Assembly: GCA_934615635.1 (NCBI GenBank)
Contig: CAKTTT010000108.1
Span: forward strand, 1 to 8,064
Length of the DNA: 8,064 nt
Reading direction: 5' to 3'
From: an uncultured Eubacteriales bacterium
GTDB taxonomy: Bacteria; Bacillota; Clostridia; Oscillospirales; Acutalibacteraceae
The number at the start of each line of letters is the position of its first letter. The first letter of the stretch is position 1. The notes below the pieces were generated by a model. It was not told where the DNA came from, did not search any database, and saw only the letters and a list, made by a program, of their open reading frames with translations. Shown here piece after piece: positions 1 to 7,019 of the stretch. The position numbers were made by a program, and so were the translations under genes.

Positions 1-1090
1 TGGGAGCCCGGCCGTTGACCGATTGGAAAAAGGAAGCGAACAGTTCCTCCGGCGAAAGCGGGGAGGAGAGAGCGTTTTCCGAGCCGTCCCGGGTCACCGC
101 CCCGCCGCCTTCCTCCGGCGGCGCCACCTCCACATGGAGGAGATTGGGATACAGCAGGCGCAGCCGCTGCGCGGGGTCCAGCCCCGGTTCCCCCGTCAGC
201 ACCGCCCAGATGTAGTCCTCCCGCCCCGCCGTATCCTCCCGTCCCGCCTCCAGCAGCCGGGAGAGCTCGCCGCGGATGCGGCGGAGCTCCCGCCGGGGCT
301 TCACCGGAATCAGCCGGATGTCCACCTCCCCCTTTTCGCCCAAGGTCACCAGGGGATAGCTTTTCCGATGATCCGTTTCGGAAAGGGAATATTTCAGCGG
401 GGAGCCGGCGTACCGCACGGTGTCCCGGCCGATCCGCTGGGCTTTGTGCAGGTGCCCCAGCGCCACATAATCGAACCCGTCGAAGAGAGAGGCGTCCACC
501 CCGTCGGTGCCCCCCACCGAAAGGCTTTCCGATTCGCAGGTATCCGGCAGGATGCCGCCTGCGCAGACGAACTGGTGCGCCACCAGCACGTTTCGCTCCT
601 CCGGGCGCTCCGGCAGCCCTTCCAGGGCGGCGGAGACCGCCTCGCCGGTGTCCGCGATTTCCCGTCCCAGGGCGCGGCGCACAAAAGCAGGCTTAAGAAA
701 GGGGAGCAGATAAAAATGCACCGGCCCCACGGCATCCTCCAGCGTAACCTGGCGGACCGCTCCGTCGTACAGCCCGGCGATATGCAGATTCTGCCGGGCC
801 AGGACGCCGCTAAGAAACTGAAGCCGTTCGGGAGAATCGTGATTGCCGGAAACTGCCAGCACCGGCACCCCGGCCTTGTGCGCGCCCTCTAAGAAGGCGT
901 CCAGAGCCTCCACCGCTTCGGCCGGAGGAACGGAACGGTCGTACAGGTCGCCCGCCAGCAGGATCACGTCCGCTTTTTCCTCCACAGCCGTCTCCAGCAC
1001 CCCGTCCAGGAAAAGCCGCTGATCCTCCAGCATGGGCGCCTCCAGCACGGATTTCCCCAGGTGCAGGTCCGCCAAATGGATGAATTTCAT
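1..1090 (-). CDS. sbcD: Exonuclease SbcCD, nuclease subunit SbcD (3' end cut by window edge)
   Basis: This is the Mre11-type metallophosphoesterase subunit that, with the SMC-like ATPase SbcC, forms the cytoplasmic SbcCD nuclease, which cuts DNA hairpins and processes blocked double-strand ends. The reading frame is open for 363 codons from ATG at 1090-1088 to the window edge, with no stop. All metal-binding motifs of the family are visible: DLHLGK (D8, H10), GDLYDR (D48), GNHD (N83, H84), H172 in VAHQF, and GHLHK (H213, H215) within DYVALGHLH. The phosphoesterase domain spans roughly residues 1-260; the rest fits the start of the SbcD C-terminal capping domain. Typical SbcD proteins have about 380-410 residues, so only a short tail is missing. 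The start is supported by MKFIHLADLHLGK being the classic N-terminus and by an AAAGGCGG-like site at 1101-1108. sbcC would be expected next, beyond the left edge. Identity is secure; the partner gene is inferred. Confidence 0.96.
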   Translation of the reverse strand, partial: MKFIHLADLHLGKSVLEAPMLEDQRLFLDGVLETAVEEKADVILLAGDLYDRSVPPAEAVEALDAFLEGAHKAGVPVLAVSGNHDSPERLQFLSGVLARQNLHIAGLYDGAVRQVTLEDAVGPVHFYLLPFLKPAFVRRALGREIADTGEAVSAALEGLPERPEERNVLVAHQFVCAGGILPDTCESESLSVGGTDGVDASLFDGFDYVALGHLHKAQRIGRDTVRYAGSPLKYSLSETDHRKSYPLVTLGEKGEVDIRLIPVKPRRELRRIRGELSRLLEAGREDTAGREDYIWAVLTGEPGLDPAQRLRLLYPNLLHVEVAPPEEGGGAVTRDGSENALSSPLSPEELFASFFQSVNGRAP

Positions 1091-1169
1091 GGAGCTTAAC
1101 CGCCTTTACGCTGTCTGGGTTGTCCCCGTCCCCACGGCCTTTGCCGCCGGGCGACAGGCTATAATAAAA

Positions 1170-1199
1170 AGTATACCACGGCCGGAGGGCTTCCGGCAA
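1170..1199 (-). promoter_or_regulatory. Probable sigma-A promoter for sbcD
   Basis: On the minus strand there is TATACT (1175-1170) preceded by TGG, which makes an extended -10 element. A TTGCCG -35-like hexamer (1199-1194) lies 18 bases upstream. Transcription would begin near 1163, leaving a leader of about 70 bases before the sbcD ATG at 1090. The -10 matches consensus at 5 of 6 bases and the -35 at 4 of 6. It sits in an AT-rich island (1159-1177) within GC-rich DNA. This is read by eye from sequence only. Confidence 0.5.
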
Positions 1200-1632
1200 C
1201 CGCTTTTGAGAAACACCGCGTATTTTATCCGTCCCCGCGCCGATCCGTCCCAGTGGCGGGCGGCGGCCGGCATGACCCGTTCGCCTTTTCAAGGGGCGGG
1301 GGATACCTCGTAGGCCTCTCATCCGGATACAACAAGAGATACCGCGCCTCTCCATCTGCTTCCCGAACCGGAACGGGCCCTTTTCCCGTGGGGGGGCGGC
1401 GGAGCCGGAGCTCCTGCAGACATCCTTCGTCGGCGCGGGAATCCCCGTCCCCGGTCTACGGCGGGCCTCCCCGCCCCCCAGACGGCGGATAACCCCCCCG
1501 GCTTCCGGGCAGCCGCCTCTCTTTCTATGCAAGCCTCCGCAGGCGGGCCGGTTTCATGGCTTCATCCTATCACGCCGCCCCGGTTTTCGCAAGCGCCCCT
1601 CCCGCCCCGCCGCGCGCAGGGAAAATGCGGCA
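1200..1632. other. GC-rich non-coding stretch between divergent genes; no gene seen
   Basis: No convincing gene lies here on either strand. The open frames that cross it are Gly/Arg/Pro-rich, lack ribosome binding sites and show no recognisable motifs, as expected by chance in very GC-rich DNA. I see no tRNA, riboswitch core or transposase remnant. Small features only: an 8-base palindrome ATCCGGAT at 1321-1328, and a 5-bp hairpin at 1373-1389 (ACGGG / CCCGT) that lacks a T tract and so is not a terminator. Its length is unusual for a compact bacterial genome. It could be a decayed gene, but I cannot show that. Confidence 0.5.
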
Positions 1633-1661
1633 TTGAAAAAACGGGCAAGGGATGGTATACT
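1633..1661 (+). promoter_or_regulatory. Strong sigma-A promoter for the ABC/GldG operon
   Basis: TTGAAA (1633-1638) and TATACT (1656-1661) are separated by exactly 17 bases, each one mismatch from consensus, and TGG just before the -10 gives an extended -10 element. Transcription would start near 1668, giving an untranslated leader of about 180 bases before the ATPase start. Weaker possible -35/-10 pairs follow (TTGTCA at 1661-1666 with TGTAAA at 1685-1690; TTTACA at 1731-1736 with GATAAA at 1755-1760). The leader may therefore be shorter if one of these is the main start. Confidence 0.65.
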
Positions 1662-1775
1662 TGTCAAGTTATCATATTTCCCGCTGTAAATGGAAAAAAC
1701 ACAGGAAAAACACACAAGCTTTATAGACTGTTTACAAATGCGGGAGGCATATCCGATAAAATAAAGGCGCGTGCA

Positions 1776-1823
1776 CGGCATCGGACGCCGGAATCCTGCT
1801 GCGCTGCGGGATCCCCGATGCCG
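1776..1823 (+). promoter_or_regulatory. Long leader hairpin just upstream of the ATPase ribosome binding site
   Basis: A perfect 9-bp inverted repeat (CGGCATCGG at 1776-1784, CCGATGCCG at 1815-1823) encloses a second helix: GG/CC at 1790-1791 with 1813-1814, then 1793-1799 with 1806-1812 (one G-U pair), closing a 6-base loop TGCGCT. A 5-base bulge (1785-1789) separates the two parts. No T run follows, so it is not a terminator. It ends 5 bases before the AAAGGG of the first gene. It could protect the mRNA 5' end or modulate translation of the operon; that role is inference. Confidence 0.5.
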
Positions 1824-1828
1824 GGAAG

Positions 1829-1834
1829 AAAGGG
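1829..1834 (+). promoter_or_regulatory. Ribosome binding site deciding the ATPase start
   Basis: AAAGGG here directly abuts an in-frame ATG at 1835, which leaves no spacer, so that ATG is unlikely to be used. It lies 12 bases (or about 8 if GGATGG at 1833-1838 is the pairing stretch) before the ATG at 1847, a workable though slightly long distance. The start at 1847 also gives the family-typical N-terminus MIEVQNLTKRYG. Confidence 0.5.
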
Positions 1835-1846
1835 ATGGTAGTCAAC

Positions 1847-2815
1847 ATGATCGAGGTACAAAACCTCACGAAGCGGTATGGCGCCCACTGCGCGGTGCAG
1901 AATATCAGCTTCCAGGTGGACGAGGGGGAGATCCTGGGTTTCCTCGGCCCCAACGGCGCGGGCAAAACCACCACCATGAATATACTCACCGGATATCTGT
2001 CGGCCAGCGAGGGTGTGGTGAAGATCAACGGCCACGACGTGCTGGAGGATCCCAACGGAGCCAAGGCCGACATCGGCTATCTGCCGGAGCAGCCGCCGCT
2101 GTATCTGGACATGACGGTGCGGGAATACCTGGACTTCATGTATGAGCTGAAGAAATGCAAGCTCCCCCGCCAAAAACATATCGCGGAAATCTGCCGTCTG
2201 GTGAAGATCGAGGATGTGTACGGCCGGCTAATCAAAAACCTGTCCAAGGGCTACAAACAGCGGGTGGGCTTCGCCCAGGCGCTGATCGGCAATCCGCCGG
2301 TGTTGATCCTGGACGAACCCACCGTGGGCCTCGACCCCAACCAGATCATCGAAATCCGCACCCTGATCAAAAGCCTGGGCAAGCATCACACGGTGATCCT
2401 GTCCTCCCATATCCTGCCGGAGATCGAGGCGGTGTGCGACCGGATCGTGGTCATCAACAAGGGCGTCATCGTGGCAGACGACACCCCCAAGGCTCTTTCG
2501 GAGAAGTATTCCAGCGACCGCCGGGTTCTCGTCCGGGTGGCCGGACCCGAGAGCGAGGTGCAGGCGCTGATCTCCCGGGTACCGGGGGTTCAGCGGGTCA
2601 CTCTGCTGGGACTCAAGGAGCCGGGTATCTCCGAGTACGCCGTCGAACCGGCGGAGGGCGTCGATATCCGCCGGGAGCTGTTTGAACGCCTGGCGGCCCG
2701 CAACTGGCCGCTGATGGGCCTCAAGTCCATGGAAATGACTCTGGAGGACATCTTCACCATGCTGACGCGTGAACGGATGCCCCAGGGAAGCAAAAAAGGG
2801 GGTAAAAAGAAATGA
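1847..2815 (+). CDS. ABC transporter ATP-binding protein, GldA-like
   Basis: This is the cytoplasmic ATPase that would power the membrane permease encoded next to it. With the start at 1847 it has 322 residues (an alternative ATG at 1835 adds four). All nucleotide-binding motifs are intact: Walker A GPNGAGKTT (34-42), ABC signature LSKGYKQR (132-139), Walker B VLILDE (152-157), D-loop GLDP (161-164) and switch histidine H188 in LSSH. The Q-loop region reads YLPEQPPLY (78-86), with Glu at the usual Gln position, a variant common in GldA/DrrA-type ATPases. Residues after about 225 form the C-terminal extension typical of ABC-2 exporters, ending in a Lys-rich tail (GSKKGGKKK). The stop overlaps the permease start (ATGA, 2812-2815), implying translational coupling. 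The family-level call is firm; the substrate is unknown. Confidence 0.93.
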   Translation: MIEVQNLTKRYGAHCAVQNISFQVDEGEILGFLGPNGAGKTTTMNILTGYLSASEGVVKINGHDVLEDPNGAKADIGYLPEQPPLYLDMTVREYLDFMYELKKCKLPRQKHIAEICRLVKIEDVYGRLIKNLSKGYKQRVGFAQALIGNPPVLILDEPTVGLDPNQIIEIRTLIKSLGKHHTVILSSHILPEIEAVCDRIVVINKGVIVADDTPKALSEKYSSDRRVLVRVAGPESEVQALISRVPGVQRVTLLGLKEPGISEYAVEPAEGVDIRRELFERLAARNWPLMGLKSMEMTLEDIFTMLTRERMPQGSKKGGKKK

Positions 2816-3519
2816 CGGCTGTTTTTAAGCGGGAGTTCCGTTCTTTTTTCACCTCTCCGGTGGGCTATGTGGTGCTGGCCGTGCTTTTCTGCTTTTCGGG
2901 CTATTTTTTCTTTGTGTATAATCTGGCCAGCGGTTCCGCAGACATGAGCAGCGTTTACGGTAACCTGTTCACCATTGTGCTGCTGCTGGTGCTGCCGGTG
3001 CTGACCATGCGGCTGTTCAGCGACGAAAAACGGCAGAAAACCGATCAGGCGCTGCTGACCGCGCCCACCAGCCTGACGGGCATCGTGGTGGGCAAATTCC
3101 TGTCCGCCCTGCTGATGTTCGCCATCGGCCTGTCCATCACCATCGTCTACGCAGTGGTCATCGCGGTGCAGGTCACCCCCGACTGGATGGTCATTATCGG
3201 CAACCTGCTGGGCCTGCTGCTGCTGGGCGGCATGGTCATTTCCATTGGTATGCTGATCTCCAGCCTGACGGAGAGCCAGTTCATCGCGGCCCTGGGAACC
3301 TTTGTGGTCTCCTTCGCCCTGCTGATGATCGACAACCTGAAATACCTGTTCAACGCGAGCTGGCTGGCCACCATCGTGGACTTCCTGTCCATCAACCAGC
3401 GGTATAACGATTTTACCATCGGTGTGATCCATTATGACGACATTCTCTTTTTCCTGAGCATGCAGGTGCTGTTCCTGTTCCTGACCGTGCGTGTGCTGGA
3501 TCGCAAGAGATGGAGCTGA
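2812..3519 (+). CDS. ABC-2 type permease, GldF-like
   Basis: This integral membrane protein of 235 residues should form the transmembrane channel or mechanical core of the complex, probably as a dimer with the ATPase. Hydrophobic segments lie at roughly 17-38, 48-69, 91-119, 127-150, 157-178 and 209-229, giving the usual six-helix plan. Family hallmarks are the N-terminal KREFRSFFTSPVGYVVLAV and, after helix 2, the cytoplasmic stretch RLFSDEKRQKTDQALLTAP, which corresponds to the conserved EEKRxGTxELLLTAP of GldF-type permeases. It starts inside the stop of the ATPase gene. Its ribosome binding site AAGGGGG (2796-2802) lies within the codons for the ATPase's Lys/Gly-rich tail. The next gene follows after 15 bases. 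The transported or moved substrate cannot be told from sequence. Confidence 0.92.
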   Translation: MTAVFKREFRSFFTSPVGYVVLAVLFCFSGYFFFVYNLASGSADMSSVYGNLFTIVLLLVLPVLTMRLFSDEKRQKTDQALLTAPTSLTGIVVGKFLSALLMFAIGLSITIVYAVVIAVQVTPDWMVIIGNLLGLLLLGGMVISIGMLISSLTESQFIAALGTFVVSFALLMIDNLKYLFNASWLATIVDFLSINQRYNDFTIGVIHYDDILFFLSMQVLFLFLTVRVLDRKRWS

Positions 3520-3534
3520 GGAGGGAGCAATAAG

Positions 3535-5319
3535 ATGAAGAAGGATAACCTGCCGGAGAATCCGGAACAGCAGGAGACGCATCTGGAGGCCGGACAGGAG
3601 CAGAGGACGGCCGCCGAGACGGCGCCGGAGGAGAAGCAGCCGGAGACAAAAGCGGACAACGCCGGCGAGGCCAAGGAAGCGCCTGCAGACGCTATCGGCA
3701 TGGATGAGCAGGAGCCGGAGCCGTTCCTGGAGGAGGAAGCGCCCGGGGAGCAGGATGAGAGCGGCGGATCCGCTTCCGGGAAAAAGAAACCCAAAAAGAA
3801 AAGGGACAACCGCCGGTTCCGTTTCGGCACCATGGCCACCGTGCTGACCGCCGCCGCCGTGGCGGTGGTGGTTCTGTTCAACGTGGTGGTGGGGATTCTG
3901 GCGGACCGGTTCCCGCTGAACCTGGATCTGACCAAGGACAAAACCTACTCGCTTTCCGATACCTCGCTGGAGATCATCAAAAGCGTGGATAAGGATGTGC
4001 AGATCCTGATTTTTGCGGACGAGGAGCTGTTCCGCGACAATGTATCCGCCGGCGAACAGGGCAAGATCCTGCGCCAGTTCTACGAAGCGCTTAACTCCTG
4101 CGTCAGCCTGTCCGGCGGCAAGATCACCGTGCGCTATGTGGACACCACCGATCCGGCCGCCACCGCCCCGTATGAGGATTATGACATCAGCGCCGGCGAC
4201 GTGCTGCTGATCTGCGGCGACCGGCACCAGAAATTTGTCGGCTACAACTACTACACCTACAGCTCCGAGCTCTGGGAGGCAAAGACCAACAGCTACTATG
4301 AAACCTCCTACACCTCCGTGGTGGAAAAGACGCTGATGACCCGGCTGAACAATGTGACCAGCGACCAAAACCTGGTGATGACCATGTTCGTGGGCCACGG
4401 GGAGGACGAATCCACCGTCAGCGGCTTGAAATCGATCTATGAGGCCAACGGCTATGATATCAAAGAGGTGGATCTCTCCACCGCCACCGAAATCGATGAG
4501 AACACCTCCATCGCGGTGATCCCCGCCCCCACAAAGGATTATTCCAAGGACGAGCTGCAGCGGCTGCGGGAGTGGATGGACGAGGACGGGCTCAAGGGCC
4601 AGAACCTGCTGGTGATGATCAACTATTCCGCCGACTGCCCCGAGCTGTACGGCTATCTCAAGGAGTATTACGGCATTGAGGTGACCGATAACCTGATCTG
4701 GGAAACGGACGCCAGCAAGACGGTCCGCATCGGCATGAGCTTGAACCCGTATTATTCCTACGCGGATATAGAGGACAACGAGCTGATCGAAGGGCTGACC
4801 AGCGGCAAGGTCATCATGGGCCCCACCCGCCAGCTACTGACCCATTGGGGCACCGACAGCCAGAACACCTCCAAGCTCAACTATGACCTGCTGACCTATT
4901 CCGATACCGCGAAGCTAATCACCCTGAAGGATGTCAACGACGAGGATCGGGACGAGGACGCCGACCCCACCTTCAAGGCGGAGGAATACCCGGTGGTGGG
5001 CGTGGCCCACGCCCAGACCTACAGCTACGACGGCTCCGACAAGGTGACGAACAATGTGGTGGTCTGCGGCGGTATGTGGCTGGCCAATTCCACCTTCCTG
5101 CAGAACGCCTCCTTCAACAACGAGGACGTGCTGCTCAGCGTGGCCAACAATCTGACGGGCAACGACGCCATCGTCATCTCCGGTAAATCGGTCAAAACCG
5201 ATACCATGACCCTGACGGAATCCACCGTTTGGACCCTGATGATCATCTTTGTGGTGGTTATCCCGGTCGTGACCCTGGTGATCTGCCTCGTCGTGTTTAT
5301 CAAGAGGAGGCATCTATGA
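3535..5319 (+). CDS. GldG family ABC transporter auxiliary protein, membrane-anchored
   Basis: This 594-residue protein belongs to the GldG / ABC_transp_aux family, the extracytoplasmic partner of GldA-GldF type transporters. Residues 1-79 are highly acidic and rich in Glu, Pro and Ala, with no predicted fold. A basic patch (KKKPKKKR, 83-90) precedes transmembrane helix 1 (about 99-121). Directly after it comes the family signature LDLTKDKTYSLSDTS (130-144). The large external domain contains VGHGEDE (286-292), matching the conserved GHGE of the family. A second helix (567-589) followed by KRR anchors the C-terminus, so both tails face the cytoplasm. The ribosome binding site GAGGAGGGAG lies just before ATG 3535, with a good spacer. 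The acidic tail is longer than I would expect for the family. The family is clear; the function in Firmicutes is unknown. Confidence 0.9.
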   Translation: MKKDNLPENPEQQETHLEAGQEQRTAAETAPEEKQPETKADNAGEAKEAPADAIGMDEQEPEPFLEEEAPGEQDESGGSASGKKKPKKKRDNRRFRFGTMATVLTAAAVAVVVLFNVVVGILADRFPLNLDLTKDKTYSLSDTSLEIIKSVDKDVQILIFADEELFRDNVSAGEQGKILRQFYEALNSCVSLSGGKITVRYVDTTDPAATAPYEDYDISAGDVLLICGDRHQKFVGYNYYTYSSELWEAKTNSYYETSYTSVVEKTLMTRLNNVTSDQNLVMTMFVGHGEDESTVSGLKSIYEANGYDIKEVDLSTATEIDENTSIAVIPAPTKDYSKDELQRLREWMDEDGLKGQNLLVMINYSADCPELYGYLKEYYGIEVTDNLIWETDASKTVRIGMSLNPYYSYADIEDNELIEGLTSGKVIMGPTRQLLTHWGTDSQNTSKLNYDLLTYSDTAKLITLKDVNDEDRDEDADPTFKAEEYPVVGVAHAQTYSYDGSDKVTNNVVVCGGMWLANSTFLQNASFNNEDVLLSVANNLTGNDAIVISGKSVKTDTMTLTESTVWTLMIIFVVVIPVVTLVICLVVFIKRRHL

Positions 5320-6920
5320 GTAAACAGCTCCGCACGCTGCTTTTCGCCGGTATCGGCATCGTGGCGCTGGGGGCCATTCTGGCCGTCCTGCTCCTGCTGC
5401 CGAACAGAACCGGAGAAGGAGACACCTCCTCCACCGCCTCCAGCGACCCCTCCATCTCCCTTGTGGACAAGAGCAAGGATGCGCAGGGCGAAGCCGTCGA
5501 AAAACCGGTGAAAAAGGTCACGGTGAAAATCAGCCCGGATGAAGAGAAGAAGGACGAGGACGGCAATGTCCTGGTGGTGGCCCGCAAGGGCGAGGAATTT
5601 GAAATCTCCCCCAACGAGGAGGAGGAGATGGTGGTCCAGCTTTACAAGGACCTGCCGGTGAACACCTACCTTGTGGAATCCCTCACCGATTCCCTGGCGG
5701 CCATCAGCGCCACCAAAAAGGTGGCCGACAAGGCGGAGAATCCGGCGGATTACGGCCTGGATACCCCCGCCGTTACCGCGACGGTGGTCTATCACGACGA
5801 CACGGAAGTGACCGTGGAACTGGGGAATGAAACGCCGCTTAAAGAGGGCTTTTATTTTCGGATAAGCGGGGACGAAACCGTTTATCTTGTCTCCACCTCC
5901 TTCGGCAACACCCTGCTCAAGGAGTCCCTGTCCTACATCGGCAATATCCTCTACAGCAAACCGTCGGTGAACGCCGACGATTCCAACGGCTCGGCGATCC
6001 TGCGGGATATGGAGCTCAGCGGCCGGGTGCGCGGAGAGAATAAATTCGCCTTCCGGGCCACCACCAACGCAGACACCGCCGAATACACCGCCTACGCTGA
6101 TTATATCATGACCTTTCCTTATGCCCGCTCCACCAATGCCCAGACGGTGAGCGATCTTGCCAGCGCGGCGGCCTCCCTCAGCGCCACCAAGGCGGTGCTG
6201 GCCTACCCTACCGCGGAGGATCTGGCCGCTTACGGGCTGGATGATCCCTATTCCGTGGCCAGACTCAACGTGGCGGTCAAAACCACGGAGGAGCCGGAGG
6301 ACACCTCCTCCACCACCTCCTCGTCGGAGGAATTGGGCGAAACCAAGTATTACAACGTCAGCGCCCACACGGTGAAGCTGGGGAATAAGGATGAAAACGG
6401 CAACTATTACTGCACGGTGGACGATGTCCAGGTGATCTATCTGGTGTCCTCCGGCGCGGTACCCTGGGCGGAGCTGCAGTATGACGACGTCGCGGATCCG
6501 ATGCTCTTTGTCACCGACATCCAAAACGTCGATTCCATCACCATCACCAATCAGGGAACGGAAACCACCTTCAAGCTGGAGCATTTCCCCGACGAGACGG
6601 AAGCCGACGACAAGATGAAGGTGACCTTGGACGGTAAGCAGATGGATACCAAGAACTTCCGCCGGCTCTACCAGCTCATGATGAGCATCAGCCGCACCGG
6701 CGCCATGGAGGTAGAACCCTCCGGCGATCCGGAGATTACCATTCGGGTGGTCCGTGAAGGCGCGGAGGACATTCTTGCCGAGTTTTTCCCGGCGGACGCC
6801 AACACCTATACTTGCCGGCTGGAGACAGGGGAAACTTACAAGGTCAGCGCCGGCAAGCTGGAAAACCTGTTGAAGCAGCTAACTGGTTATCTCAATGGCG
6901 AAGAGGTTTACGCCGGATAA
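5316..6920 (+). CDS. DUF4340 domain-containing protein, membrane-anchored
   Basis: This 534-residue protein is the usual fourth partner in GldA/F/G-type gene clusters; its biochemical function is unknown. The start at 5316 overlaps the GldG stop (ATGA) and has GGAGG at 5306-5310, five bases upstream; the frame is open further upstream, but without such a site. A single N-terminal helix (about 8-29) follows the basic start MSKQLR. There is no lipobox cysteine, so it is an anchored rather than lipidated protein. A Ser/Thr linker (37-47) leads to the external part. Two related modules are visible, each with the DUF4340 YGL motif: ENPADYGLDTP (141-151), then strands around 166-193; and EDLAAYGLDDP (301-311), then strands around 351-380. 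The second has an inserted acidic/Ser/Thr loop (324-344). Residues 395-534 form a third, less defined region. Its last codons precede a strong terminator. Confidence 0.88.
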   Translation: MSKQLRTLLFAGIGIVALGAILAVLLLLPNRTGEGDTSSTASSDPSISLVDKSKDAQGEAVEKPVKKVTVKISPDEEKKDEDGNVLVVARKGEEFEISPNEEEEMVVQLYKDLPVNTYLVESLTDSLAAISATKKVADKAENPADYGLDTPAVTATVVYHDDTEVTVELGNETPLKEGFYFRISGDETVYLVSTSFGNTLLKESLSYIGNILYSKPSVNADDSNGSAILRDMELSGRVRGENKFAFRATTNADTAEYTAYADYIMTFPYARSTNAQTVSDLASAAASLSATKAVLAYPTAEDLAAYGLDDPYSVARLNVAVKTTEEPEDTSSTTSSSEELGETKYYNVSAHTVKLGNKDENGNYYCTVDDVQVIYLVSSGAVPWAELQYDDVADPMLFVTDIQNVDSITITNQGTETTFKLEHFPDETEADDKMKVTLDGKQMDTKNFRRLYQLMMSISRTGAMEVEPSGDPEITIRVVREGAEDILAEFFPADANTYTCRLETGETYKVSAGKLENLLKQLTGYLNGEEVYAG

Positions 6921-6936
6921 TCCCTAGATAATCCCT
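6916..6936 (+). repeat. Short tandem duplication over the operon stop codon
   Basis: GATAATCCCT occurs at 6916-6925 and again at 6927-6936, an 11-base period. The first copy contains the TAA stop of the DUF4340 gene. It probably reflects a small slippage duplication and has no evident function. Confidence 0.6.
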
Positions 6937-6956
6937 CCGCCGATATATAGGCAAAC

Positions 6957-7000
6957 AAACCCCCATCCGGGAGCTGTGACAGCTCCCGGATGGGGGTTTT
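6957..7000 (+). terminator. Strong rho-independent terminator of the ABC/GldG operon
   Basis: A perfect 16-bp stem (6960-6975 with 6981-6996) closes a 5-base loop GTGAC and is followed by TTTT. Three further A-T pairs (AAA 6957-6959 with TTT 6997-6999) can extend it to 19 bp. It lies 36 bases after the DUF4340 stop. The A-rich left flank (GCAAACAAAC) gives a partial U tract in the opposite direction, so it might also stop transcription arriving from the right. Confidence 0.9.
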
Positions 7001-7019
7001 ATGTCGCCGGGAAGGCGAG

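Noticed and set aside
23..892. 289-residue open frame on the plus strand opposite sbcD
   Set aside because: It overlaps a frame with every SbcD catalytic motif. Its Arg/Pro/His-rich composition is typical of an antisense shadow.
1373..1389. Possible terminator hairpin ACGGG / CCCGT
   Set aside because: Only 5 bp and followed by G residues on the plus strand, with no T tract in either direction.
810..1532. 240-residue minus-strand open frame crossing the sbcD start and the intergenic region
   Set aside because: Gly/Arg-rich, runs through both the sbcD coding region and its promoter, and shows no motif; the sbcD frame is clearly the real one.
2590..4398. 602-residue open frame on the minus strand opposite the ABC operon
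   Set aside because: It lies antisense to three well-supported genes. Its His/Gln/Gly-rich composition is what the complement of GC-rich codons gives, and it has no motifs or sensible gene boundary.
5025..6584. 519-residue open frame on the minus strand opposite the GldG and DUF4340 genes
   Set aside because: Antisense shadow with biased Gly/Val/His/Arg composition, no ribosome binding site and no recognisable domain, overlapping confident genes on the other strand.
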